From assembly GCA_938003985.1 (NCBI GenBank), contig CALKWZ010000048.1, positions 31,461 through 95,460 of the forward strand: a DNA stretch of 64,000 nucleotides. Reading direction: 5' to 3'. The notes under the pieces were generated by a model. The model saw only the letters and a program-made list of their open reading frames with translations, searched no databases and was not told the origin of the DNA. Positions 9,238 through 16,693 of the stretch are shown in pieces (positions within the stretch are counted from its first letter, which is position 1; every line of letters begins with the position of its first letter). The stretch is from an uncultured Verrucomicrobiota bacterium. Its GTDB lineage: Bacteria > Verrucomicrobiota > Kiritimatiellia > CAIQIC01 > Lenti-01. The translations under genes and the position numbers were made by a program.

Positions 9238-9738
9238 CTACGCCTGCGCCTGGGTCTGGTACTGCGCCACGATGCCCGCGACGTCTTCCTTCTTCAGGTT
9301 GCCGTGCATCGTGCCGTTCACCGACAGCACCGGCGCCAGCCCGCAGCAGCCCAGGCACCGCACCGCTTCCACTGAAAACTGCCCGTCCGGCGTCACCACG
9401 TTCAGGCCCACGCCCAGGATGTTCTCCAGTTCCTGGATCAGGTCGTTGCCGCCCTTCAGGTAGCACGCCGTGCCCATGCACACCGAAATCCGGTTCTTGC
9501 CCGGCTTCTTCAGCTTGAAGAAGTGGTAGAACGTCAGCACCCCGTACACCTGCGCCAGCGGAATCTTCAGCAGATCCGCCACCTGGAACGCGACCGAGCG
9601 CGGCACGTAGCCGAAATGCTCCTGCACCCGGTGCAGCACCATGATCAGGTTGCCCGGCTGCTTCTTCCAGTGCTGGATGAATTTCTCCAGCTCCGGGGTC
9701 AATCGCTCCTGGACCTCTGCGCTTTGTTCTGTGCTCAC
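9238..9738 (-). CDS. hydC: NuoE-like subunit of the [FeFe] hydrogenase (HydC/HndA)
   Basis: 166 residues with the NuoE [2Fe-2S] ligands in CMGTACYLKGG and CLGCCGLAPV, after the helical LTPELEKFIQHWKKQPGNL. The GTG at 9738 is preferred because GGAGGA lies 7 bases upstream; a longer in-frame ORF begins with poorly conserved sequence that crosses the promoter. It is the first gene of the hyd operon and is divergent from rex. Confidence 0.95.
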   Translation of the reverse strand: MSTEQSAEVQERLTPELEKFIQHWKKQPGNLIMVLHRVQEHFGYVPRSVAFQVADLLKIPLAQVYGVLTFYHFFKLKKPGKNRISVCMGTACYLKGGNDLIQELENILGVGLNVVTPDGQFSVEAVRCLGCCGLAPVLSVNGTMHGNLKKEDVAGIVAQYQTQAQA

Positions 9739-9764
9739 CGTCGATTCCTCCAAAAATCCGCGAT

Positions 9765-9793
9765 ACGATAGGAAAACCCTTTTACCAAAACAA
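9765..9793 (-). promoter_or_regulatory. Candidate promoter of the hyd operon
   Basis: On the minus strand, TTGTTT (9793-9788) is followed after 17 bases by TATCGT (9770-9765). It sits 27 bases upstream of the hydC GTG in an AT-rich patch shared with the rex promoter. No convincing Rex operator (TTGTGA-type palindrome) was found next to it. Confidence 0.5.
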
Positions 9794-9816
9794 GATAATT
9801 CTGATATGGTCCGTGC

Positions 9817-9844
9817 TTGACTCGTTCTTTTCGTCATATATATT
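9817..9844 (+). promoter_or_regulatory. Candidate promoter of rex
   Basis: TTGACT and TATATT are separated by 16 bases and placed 40 bases upstream of the rex start. This is among the best sigma70-type matches in the window. Confidence 0.7.
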
Positions 9845-9884
9845 CGCATGTCATCACAATAAAAGTCGTTTTTGGAGCATTATC

Positions 9885-10544
9885 GTGAAGAAACAAGATC
9901 TCATCGTGCAGAAAGAGCTTATTCAGCGTCTTGTCCGATACAAAAACATCCTGCTGAAATTTAAGTCCATGGGCCTTTCCAAGGCCTTTTCGGACAATCT
10001 CGGCGACGCGGCCGGCGTTTCGTCCTCCCTCGTCCGCAAAGACTTCTCCCTGGCCCACTTGGCGGTCGGCAACAAGCGCGGCGGCTACCCCATCGACGTC
10101 CTGCTCCAGCGCCTCGATGCCCTGCTCGGCACGCAGGCGCTGCAACGCATCGTCATCGTCGGCTGCGGCAAGATCGGCACCGCCCTGTTGAACTACAAGG
10201 GCTTCGCCAATGAAAACATCGAGGTCGTCGCCGGCTTCGACAACAATCCGGCGCGGATCAATCCCGCCGCCACGCCCATCCCCATCCTGCCCGTCAGCCA
10301 ACTGGCCGCTTTCGTCAAGGAGCAGGACATCCAGGTTGCCGTGCTCGCCGTCCCCGAAAACGCGGCCGCCGGCATCCTCGACCAGCTCGCCGCCGCCGGC
10401 GTGCAGGGCGTGCTCAATTTCTCCCCCGTCCAGCTCAAGGCCGGGTCGGCGCTGTTCGTCCAGAACATCAACATCGCCTTCGAAATCGAAAACCTGTTCT
10501 ACTACGTGCGCTTCAACCAGCGCCGGCAATCCACCGAAGCCTGA
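9885..10544 (+). CDS. rex: Redox-sensing transcriptional repressor Rex
   Basis: 219 residues. An N-terminal winged helix (ELIQRLVRYKNILLKF to SSSLVRKDFSLAHLAVG) leads to a Rossmann domain with the NAD(H) motif IVIVGCGKIGTAL. It ends with the domain-swap helix FYYVRFNQRR. The GTG at 9885, after GGAG, gives the usual N-terminus; an upstream ATG-started extension is unsupported. Rex proteins leave DNA when NADH/NAD+ rises and control fermentation and hydrogenase genes. Its position divergent from the [FeFe] operon makes that operon its likely target (inference). Confidence 0.94.
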   Translation: MKKQDLIVQKELIQRLVRYKNILLKFKSMGLSKAFSDNLGDAAGVSSSLVRKDFSLAHLAVGNKRGGYPIDVLLQRLDALLGTQALQRIVIVGCGKIGTALLNYKGFANENIEVVAGFDNNPARINPAATPIPILPVSQLAAFVKEQDIQVAVLAVPENAAAGILDQLAAAGVQGVLNFSPVQLKAGSALFVQNINIAFEIENLFYYVRFNQRRQSTEA

Positions 10545-10552
10545 AATCCGCC

Positions 10553-10891
10553 ATGCACCTGAACGCCCTTCTCGCCGCCGCCCAGGCCCAGCTCTGCTGG
10601 ACTGCGCCCGCCCACGACGACGCCGACGCGCTCCACGTCGTCGCCGCCGATCTCATGAGCGACGTGCTCACGATGGATCTCGAGCGTCCTTTGCTGCTGA
10701 CGTCCCTCGCCACCGAACAGGCCGTGCGCACCGCGCACGTCGTCGGCGCCGTCGCCGTGCTTGTCGCCAACGGCAAGACCCCGCCGCCCGAAATGGTCGC
10801 CCTCGCCCGCAAGCTGGACGTGCCCCTCGCCCGCACCGCGCTGTCCAAGTTCGACGCCGCCGTCGCCCTCGGCCGGGCCCTCAACTGCTAA
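10553..10891 (+). CDS. DRTGG-domain protein
   Basis: 112 residues with the profile of the stand-alone DRTGG domain (LHVVAADLMSDVLTM through HVVGAVAVLVANGKTPPPEM). It starts 8 bases after rex. Small DRTGG proteins are frequently encoded beside [FeFe] hydrogenases together with HATPase and CBS-HATPase genes, as here. A regulatory or sensory role is likely, but the ligand is unknown. Confidence 0.8.
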   Translation: MHLNALLAAAQAQLCWTAPAHDDADALHVVAADLMSDVLTMDLERPLLLTSLATEQAVRTAHVVGAVAVLVANGKTPPPEMVALARKLDVPLARTALSKFDAAVALGRALNC

Positions 10892-10992
10892 GTGCCCATC
10901 CGCAGTCCGGTCCAACCGGCTTGCGGTAAGGAGAGACGCCGCGCCGGCGGTTTCTGCAACCCCGCCCGTCCCAGACGGCCCACCTCATTTCT

Positions 10993-11025
10993 GGGTATTG
11001 TTTTATAAAACAATACCCGGTTTTT
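10993..11025 (+). terminator. Terminator after the rex-DRTGG unit
   Basis: A perfect 26-bp palindrome (10993-11018, outer arm GGGTATTGTTTTA) is followed by GG and TTTTT. As RNA it folds to an 11-bp stem with a TATA loop. Perfect symmetry also fits an operator, but the U-run and position favour termination. Confidence 0.7.
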
Positions 11026-11069
11026 CTTCCCGGGAACAAGCCGGTTGAATCGTCTCCCGCGCGCTTCGC

Positions 11070-11099
11070 GGACACCGGCTTCATCTGCGCCCGGTGTCC
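11070..11099. repeat. Hairpin between the terminator and tatA
   Basis: Arms GGACACCGG (11070-11078) and CCGGTGTCC (11091-11099) flank a 12-base loop. It is 76 bases before tatA and its role is unknown. Confidence 0.45.
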
Positions 11100-11174
11100 G
11101 GAAATCCCCGTTTTCTTTTGACTCCGTCCCCCGCGCAGGTCCAAACTGGCTGGGTTCAACCAAGGATGCCGCCC

Positions 11175-11396
11175 ATGACCAATCCCATGCTTGCCTTCCT
11201 GAGCCTCCCCGGCGGAGCCGAATGGATCATCATCCTCGTCATCGCGGTGCTGATCTTCGGCCGGCGCCTGCCGGACATCGCCCGCAGCCTCGGCAAGAGC
11301 ATCACGGAATTCAAGAAGGGCGTCAAAGACGCCGAAAACGAGGTCAAGTCCGCCTCCGCCGACGACCCCGCCAAGAAAGAAGATCCGAAGACCTAG
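11175..11396 (+). CDS. tatA: Twin-arginine translocase subunit TatA (copy 1)
   Basis: 73 residues. One N-terminal membrane helix (EWIIILVIAVLIFGRRLPDIAR) is followed by the amphipathic helix SLGKSITEFKKGVKDAENEV and a charged tail, the standard TatA/E layout. The ATG at 11175 is chosen because AAGGA lies 8 bases upstream. It converges on tatC, and the two stop codons share the sequence CTAG. Confidence 0.93.
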   Translation: MTNPMLAFLSLPGGAEWIIILVIAVLIFGRRLPDIARSLGKSITEFKKGVKDAENEVKSASADDPAKKEDPKT

Positions 11397-12160
11397 TCCC
11401 GCCGCCGCGGCCAGAGCCGGCAGACCAGCAGGCCGCCTTCGAACAGCGCATAGAGCGGCAGCGCCAGGGCGACCTGCGACACCACGTCCGGCGGCGTGCA
11501 GACCGCGCCGACGACGAACGACCCCAGCAGCACGTATTTCCGCGCCTGCCGCAGCGCCGTCTGCGAAACCAAGCCCATCCGCTCCGCGAAGACGATCGCC
11601 ACCGGCGTCTGGAACGCCAGGCCGAACACCAGCGCCAGCGTCAGGATGAAATCCACCGTCGGCCCCACCGCCGGCTGGTAGGTCAGGTAATCGATGCCCA
11701 GATCGAACCGCATGAAGAACCGGAACATCCACGGCGCCAACCCCAGCAGGAAGAACAGCGCGCCGCCAGCGAACAGCGCCGCGCACGCCGGCACCGCCGC
11801 GCGCACGAACCGCCGCTCGTGCCGGTGCAGTCCCGCCGCCACGAACGCCCAGAACTGATAGAACACCCACGGCGAACTGGCCAGCGCCGCCAGCACCAGC
11901 GCCGCCTTCATGTAGACGAGGAACGGTTCCGCCGGCTGCACCGCCTGCAGCTTCAGTTCGAGGCCGACCGCCTCCATCGCCGCGCGGTACGGCGAGAGGA
12001 TCAGCCCCGCGAAGCCTTTGGCCCCCGCCAGCGCCGCGAAAAACGCGGCGGCGAAGCCCCCCAGCGCCAGTCCCAGCCGCACCCGCAGCTCGTCCAAATG
12101 CCCCCCCAGACTCATGCGGATTCCGCCGCCGTCTTCCTCGCGCTGCCGGCTCTCGTTCAT
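11393..12160 (-). CDS. tatC: Twin-arginine translocase subunit TatC
   Basis: 255 residues with six predicted membrane segments and the TatC landmarks MSLGGHLDELRVRL near the N-terminus, SPWVFYQFWAFVAAGL and the late SQVALALPLYALFEGGL. It forms the signal-peptide receptor of the Tat system. It would export the [NiFe] hydrogenase precursor encoded at 22.8-25.2 kb. It is encoded tail to tail with tatA. Confidence 0.94.
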   Translation of the reverse strand: MNESRQREEDGGGIRMSLGGHLDELRVRLGLALGGFAAAFFAALAGAKGFAGLILSPYRAAMEAVGLELKLQAVQPAEPFLVYMKAALVLAALASSPWVFYQFWAFVAAGLHRHERRFVRAAVPACAALFAGGALFFLLGLAPWMFRFFMRFDLGIDYLTYQPAVGPTVDFILTLALVFGLAFQTPVAIVFAERMGLVSQTALRQARKYVLLGSFVVGAVCTPPDVVSQVALALPLYALFEGGLLVCRLWPRRRD

Positions 12161-12258
12161 CCCTCGTATTCAACCCCATCCCGCCCCGCCGCGCAAGACC
12201 GCGTCCGCCGTTTTTCGTTTGCCAACCGCGCGCGTTCCGTGGAACCCTGTGGCCGGCC

Positions 12259-13194
12259 ATGAATCCCATTCCCATCAGCGCGGAACAGTCGCCCCTGCTC
12301 TTCCTCGAGCTGCTCTACAAGCTGCGCGTGCGCGACGTCATGGCGCGCGACCTCGTGACCATCCGGCGCGACGCCACCATGCGCGAGCTGCAGCGCCTGA
12401 TGCAGGCCCGCCGCGTTTCCGGCGTGCCCGTCGTGGAAAACGGGCGCCTCTTCGGCATCGTCAGCATCGAGGATCTCCTCCAGGCCCTCGACGCGCAGCG
12501 CATGGACGAGCCCGTCGCGAACTTCATGGCCGCCAACGTCGTCACGATCGAGGACGACATGCCGCTGGCGATCGCCATCTCCTACTTCAACAAATACGAG
12601 TACCGCCGCTTCCCCGTCCTCAACGCGCGCGGCGAGGCCGTCGGCATCGTCACCGCCCGCTCGATCAACACCCGCCTGCTCGTCGAACTCTTCCGCGAAC
12701 TCGCCCGCATCGAAAACCAGTACGTCCTGCCGCTCTCCGAAAACGCGAGCTGCTACTTCCAGACCTTCCGCGTCGCCCGTTCCGACTTCGAGAACGCCGG
12801 CAGCGCCGCCACCGAAATCAAGAACGTCCTCCAGAAGCGCGGGCTCGATCCCAAGCTCATCCGCCGCGTCGCCATCGCCGCCTACGAGCTGGAAATGAAC
12901 CTCGTGGTCCACTCCGACGGCGGCACGCTCACCTTCCGGGCCGACGAAGGCGAAATCCAGCTCATCGCCAAGGACCAGGGCCCCGGCATCGCCGACGTCG
13001 ACCTCGCCATGCAGGAGGGCTGGACGACGGCCAACGACTGGGTCAAATCCCTCGGCTTCGGCGCCGGCATGGGCCTGCCCAACGCCAAGCGCGTGTCCGA
13101 CGAATTCCACATCGCCTCCGAGCTCGGCAAGGGCACCACCGTCACCGTCCGCGACGTCCTGCCGCCCCGCCCGCTCCAAAAACCGCCCGCCTGA
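12259..13194 (+). CDS. CBS-pair protein with a C-terminal anti-sigma-type ATPase domain
   Basis: 311 residues. Two CBS motifs (about 22-75 and 90-140; VSGVPVVENGRLFGIVSIEDLL and FPVLNARGEAVGIVTARS) bind adenosyl ligands in known families. After a linker, a HATPase domain runs from about 175 to 300 with ELEMNLVVHSDGG (N-box), DQGPGIAD (G1) and GFGAGMGLPNAKR (G2). This fusion is typical of the regulatory genes that accompany [FeFe] hydrogenases in anaerobes, so it probably belongs functionally to the hyd/rex region although tat genes lie between. It is divergent from tatC. Confidence 0.88.
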   Translation: MNPIPISAEQSPLLFLELLYKLRVRDVMARDLVTIRRDATMRELQRLMQARRVSGVPVVENGRLFGIVSIEDLLQALDAQRMDEPVANFMAANVVTIEDDMPLAIAISYFNKYEYRRFPVLNARGEAVGIVTARSINTRLLVELFRELARIENQYVLPLSENASCYFQTFRVARSDFENAGSAATEIKNVLQKRGLDPKLIRRVAIAAYELEMNLVVHSDGGTLTFRADEGEIQLIAKDQGPGIADVDLAMQEGWTTANDWVKSLGFGAGMGLPNAKRVSDEFHIASELGKGTTVTVRDVLPPRPLQKPPA

Positions 13195-13206
13195 CCGCCG
13201 CCGGGT

Positions 13207-13234
13207 TTGACTCCCGTCCCGGCGGGCGTATGCT
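13207..13234 (+). promoter_or_regulatory. Candidate promoter of the TIGR03790-family gene
   Basis: TTGACT (13207-13212), a GC-rich 16-base spacer and TATGCT (13229-13234) lie just 17 bases before the start codon, implying a very short leader. Confidence 0.5.
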
Positions 13235-13251
13235 TTTCGAAGGTAGCGACC

Positions 13252-16200
13252 ATGCCGGGCCTCCGACCATTCTGGTTCCTTTGCCTCTTGGCGCCATCGT
13301 TGGCGTTCGGCAGCGGCACCGCCTTCCGCACCCTGGTCGTCGTCAACACCAACTCCGCGGATTCCGTCGAACTGGGCACCTACTACGCCGCGCAGCACGG
13401 CATCCCCGACCACCAGATCTGCTCCGTCGGCCTCGCCACCAACCTGACCACGCTGACGCCCGTCCAGTTCCGCAACGGACTGCGCAACCCCATCTACGAC
13501 CATCTGGCCGCCGAGGATCTGCAAGGCCAGATCGATTTCGTCGTGCTCTGCCAGGACTTCCCCACGCGGATCGACGACGTCGAAGGCATCCCCGCCGCGC
13601 TCTTCTACGGCTTCCAGGACGCCCCCGGCTACAACGAGGGCGGCATCGGCTGCAACCTGCCGGAGGACACCTCCAACGAATACTTCCGCGCCGAACGCGC
13701 GTTCCGCTCGGCCGACGGCTGGAACGTCACCAACGGATTCGTCGCGTTCCATCTCGTCGCCTCCAACCTGCCCACCGCCAAGGGGGTGGCGGACCGCGGC
13801 GCCGCCGCGCAGTCCTCGTTCCCGGCGGCCGCCGCCTATCTCTACACCCTCGGCAGCGCGGGCCGCAGCGTCCGCGAGCAACTCTACGCCAACGCGCAGT
13901 TCGCGTTCACCTCCCTGCCCGGCTTGCCGTTCACCTGCGCCATCGCCCCCTACTACGCGGTCCTGTCCGGCAAAACGAACGTGATCGGCTACCACGACGG
14001 CTACGGCAACGTTCCCATGCTCGCCCGCACCAACAACGCCTGGGTCGCCGGCGCCTATGCCGACCACCTGACGTCGCTGGGCGGGTGTTTGCCGACCAAT
14101 TCCCTCCTGCAGTCCACCGTTCTCGACTGGATGGACATCGGCGCCACCGCGTCCTACGGCACCGTGGCCGAGCCCTGCAACTACCTCGAGAAATATCCCG
14201 ATCCCCTCATGGCGTTCTGGTACGCCCGCGGTTTCACCATCGGCGAGGCCTACGCCATGGCCGTCGAAGCCCCTTACCAAGGCCTGTTCGCCGGCGATCC
14301 GCTGGCCGCGCCGTTCGCCGCGCCGCCCGTCGTCTCCAACGTCTCCCACGCGCCGTACCAGATCGTCACCGGCACCGTGCCCGTGCAGGTCGCCGCGTTC
14401 GCCCGCTCCAACGGCGTCCCCGCCGCCCGCATCGATTTCTACCTCGACGGCCGGTTCCAGACCAACCTCGCCGCCGTCGCCCCCACGCCCGGCAACGTGC
14501 TGGCCGTCGCCGTCGCCGGCCACACCAATTCCGTCGAAATCGCGACGAACCAGACGCTCGCCGCCGCCGTCGCCGCGCTCGCCGACGAAATCAACGGCGA
14601 CGTCAACGCGACCGTCCTCGCCCGCGCGTTCGGCGATCGCCTCGAACTGGCCTACGAGAACTTCGACCGCGCCGGCGACCATGCGCCGGTGTCCGCGTTC
14701 GCCGCGACGGGCTCGGCCTCCGCCCTGACCCTCGGCGTCGGCCGGACCGGCACCAACCTCTATCCGTCCGTCTATCCCGCCCGGAAAAAGTTCTTCCTCT
14801 GGGCCCTGACCAACGGCGCCTACAGCACCCTCGCCAACGCCGGCGACACGGTTTCCCTGACGATCACCCTCACCAACGGCGTGGCCGTCACCAACGTCCT
14901 GGTCGCCTCCGCCGGCGAACGGATCACCAACCTTTTCGAACGCCTGCGCGTCGCGATTGCGACCAATGCCGTCCTCATGGCCACCAACGGCGTCCGTGTC
15001 GACTACATCGCCAACGGTCTCGGCAACGTCCTCAACGACGCCACGCTTTTCGCCCGCCGGCCCGGCCCCGAAGGCGCCGGCATCCTGATCGACTACGTCG
15101 TGACCCCCGCCGCCACCAACCACGGGCTGATCACCAACTTCAATTTCTCCGCCTTCATGCAGGACTGGCCCGCCGACCTCCGCGCGCGCGCTTCCGTCCT
15201 GTTCCACGTGGCGCCCACCGGCGGCGCGCTGGCCGCCACCGCCGAACTCGACACGACGGTCCTCGCCGAAGGACTCCACGTGCTGGACTTCGTCGTCCAG
15301 GACGGCTCGGCCGTGGCCGCCGCCACGCGCCATTCCCTGCCGCTCCACGTCGGCAATTCCACGCCGCAACTGGCCCTGCTCGGCACCAACGGCGCGGAAG
15401 TGGCCGACGGCGCGGCTCCGGCTCTCGCCGCCGGCACCGACTTCGGCGCCGGCCCGTGGAGCCAGCCGCGCACCAACGTCTTCGGCCTGCGCAACGCCGG
15501 GCCCGCGCCGCTGGCGATTTCCGGCTGGACCACCAATGGCAGCGGCGCCGCCGCGTTCCAGCTCAGCGGCGTGCCCGCCACGATCGCGGCCGGCGGCGTC
15601 TCCAACGTCGCCGTCGTTTTCGCTCCGCCCGCCGCCGGCGACTACGAAGCCAGCCTCGCTTTCGCCAGCGACGCCCTCGTGCCGCAGACCAACCTCCTGC
15701 TCGCGGGCGCCGGCCGTTTCGAATGGTCCGTCGCGACCGCCCACGGCGACGCCGTGCCGCCGGCCGGCGGCCATCTCTTTCCGCCCGGCGCCGTCCTCAC
15801 CAATTCCGTCGCCGCACCCGCGCCCGCCGGCGGCACGCAATTCGTCTGCGTCGGCTGGGCTCTCGCCGGCCACGAGCCGGCCTCCGGCGGCGGCACGAAT
15901 TTCGTCCTGACCGTCACCAACGACGCCGCCCTCGCCTGGCTCTGGGCCACCAACTTCTGGCTCGACACCCAAGCCGGCGCGCACGGCGCGGTCGCCGTCG
16001 CCGACTCCTGGCAGCCCGCCGGCGTCTCCACCCAGATCGCCGCCCTCCCCGACGACTACTACGGGTTCGCCACCTGGTCCGGCGACGACGTCTCCACCAA
16101 CAATCCCCTCGACCTGCTGATGGACGCGCCGAAAGCCGTGCAGGCGAACTTCGCCGCGCTGCTGGCCACCAACGACGTGCCCCAGTGGTGGCTGGCCCAA

Positions 16201-16530
16201 TTCGGCTGGACCAACGACTTCGACGCGGCCGCCCTCGACGACGCCGAACCCGACGGTTTCCCCACCTGGCAGGAATACGTCGCCGACACCGATCCCACCA
16301 ACGAAGTTTCCTTCCCGCGGATGGCGTTCGTCGCCACCTGGCAGACGAATGCGCCGGTCCTGACCTGGCCCTTCTCCACCGGCCGGCTCTATTCCATCCA
16401 GTGGTGCGACGACATCGTCGGCGGCGAATGGACCGGCCTGCCGCTGGGCCTCGGCGTCGGCGCATGGACCGACACCAACCCGCCGCCCGCCACCGGCCGC
16501 TGGTACCGCATCGCCCCCCAAGTGCCCTGA
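13252..16530 (+). CDS. Large secreted protein, TIGR03790 family with choice-of-anchor and InlB-like modules
   Basis: 1,092 residues. A signal peptide (PFWFLCLLAPSLAFGSG) precedes a TIGR03790-type region (about 25-370) recognised by LVVVNTNSADSVELGTYYA and the downstream QGQIDFVVLCQDFPTR-like stretch. The middle is rich in TN dipeptides. Around 740-830 is an ASPM/choice-of-anchor-like beta module (NVAVVFAPPAAGDYEASLAF), followed by InlB-repeat-like and EPDGFPTWQEYVADTDPTN segments typical of PVC surface proteins. Biochemical function is unknown. The start at 13252 supplies the signal peptide; an upstream in-frame ATG would bury it. A palindrome array starts 12 bases after the stop. Confidence 0.82.
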   Translation: MPGLRPFWFLCLLAPSLAFGSGTAFRTLVVVNTNSADSVELGTYYAAQHGIPDHQICSVGLATNLTTLTPVQFRNGLRNPIYDHLAAEDLQGQIDFVVLCQDFPTRIDDVEGIPAALFYGFQDAPGYNEGGIGCNLPEDTSNEYFRAERAFRSADGWNVTNGFVAFHLVASNLPTAKGVADRGAAAQSSFPAAAAYLYTLGSAGRSVREQLYANAQFAFTSLPGLPFTCAIAPYYAVLSGKTNVIGYHDGYGNVPMLARTNNAWVAGAYADHLTSLGGCLPTNSLLQSTVLDWMDIGATASYGTVAEPCNYLEKYPDPLMAFWYARGFTIGEAYAMAVEAPYQGLFAGDPLAAPFAAPPVVSNVSHAPYQIVTGTVPVQVAAFARSNGVPAARIDFYLDGRFQTNLAAVAPTPGNVLAVAVAGHTNSVEIATNQTLAAAVAALADEINGDVNATVLARAFGDRLELAYENFDRAGDHAPVSAFAATGSASALTLGVGRTGTNLYPSVYPARKKFFLWALTNGAYSTLANAGDTVSLTITLTNGVAVTNVLVASAGERITNLFERLRVAIATNAVLMATNGVRVDYIANGLGNVLNDATLFARRPGPEGAGILIDYVVTPAATNHGLITNFNFSAFMQDWPADLRARASVLFHVAPTGGALAATAELDTTVLAEGLHVLDFVVQDGSAVAAATRHSLPLHVGNSTPQLALLGTNGAEVADGAAPALAAGTDFGAGPWSQPRTNVFGLRNAGPAPLAISGWTTNGSGAAAFQLSGVPATIAAGGVSNVAVVFAPPAAGDYEASLAFASDALVPQTNLLLAGAGRFEWSVATAHGDAVPPAGGHLFPPGAVLTNSVAAPAPAGGTQFVCVGWALAGHEPASGGGTNFVLTVTNDAALAWLWATNFWLDTQAGAHGAVAVADSWQPAGVSTQIAALPDDYYGFATWSGDDVSTNNPLDLLMDAPKAVQANFAALLATNDVPQWWLAQFGWTNDFDAAALDDAEPDGFPTWQEYVADTDPTNEVSFPRMAFVATWQTNAPVLTWPFSTGRLYSIQWCDDIVGGEWTGLPLGLGVGAWTDTNPPPATGRWYRIAPQVP

Positions 16531-16542
16531 CCCCTGCCCCGG

Positions 16543-16624
16543 TTTTACGTAGAACGTAAAAAGTTTCGCGACGTTTTACGTAGAACGTAAAAACTTTGCG
16601 GAAAAATTACGTAGTACGTAAAAA
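16543..16624. repeat. Palindrome array A: three copies of TTTTACGT-N3-ACGTAAAA on a 31-bp pitch
   Basis: Centres lie at 16552, 16583 and 16614, so the spacing is 31 and 31. The central triplets are AGA, AGA and AGT. Copy 3 has an imperfect left arm (AATTACGT). Between copies are short unrelated GC-rich linkers. The array begins 12 bases after the stop of the TIGR03790-family gene and ends 70 bases before the methyltransferase start. Related arrays are at 48779-48893 and 58946-59028. Confidence 0.95.
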
Positions 16625-16693
16625 CTCCGCGAACGGCGGCGGCCACTCGGGGCTGGCATCCGGCGGCGGTTTGGCGTATAGGAACGGACCGTC

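Noticed and set aside
9745..9885. A Rex operator in the hyd/rex spacer
   Set aside because: I looked for TTGTGA/TCACAA and TTGTTAA/TTAACAA palindromes and found only single, imperfect half-sites.
10993..11018. The 26-bp perfect palindrome as a regulatory operator
   Set aside because: A T-run directly follows on the plus strand and it lies behind a gene, so a terminator is simpler. Operator function is not excluded.
12018..16559. Very long alternative-frame reading frames over the TIGR03790 gene, dnaE and hyd genes
   Set aside because: They are rich in Arg, Pro and Ala without motifs. High G+C at third positions removes stop codons in other frames; the true frames have recognised domains.
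16543..16624. The palindrome arrays as CRISPR arrays
   Set aside because: The linkers are only about 10-14 bases, copies number three or four, the repeats are themselves variable in the centre, and no cas gene is present.
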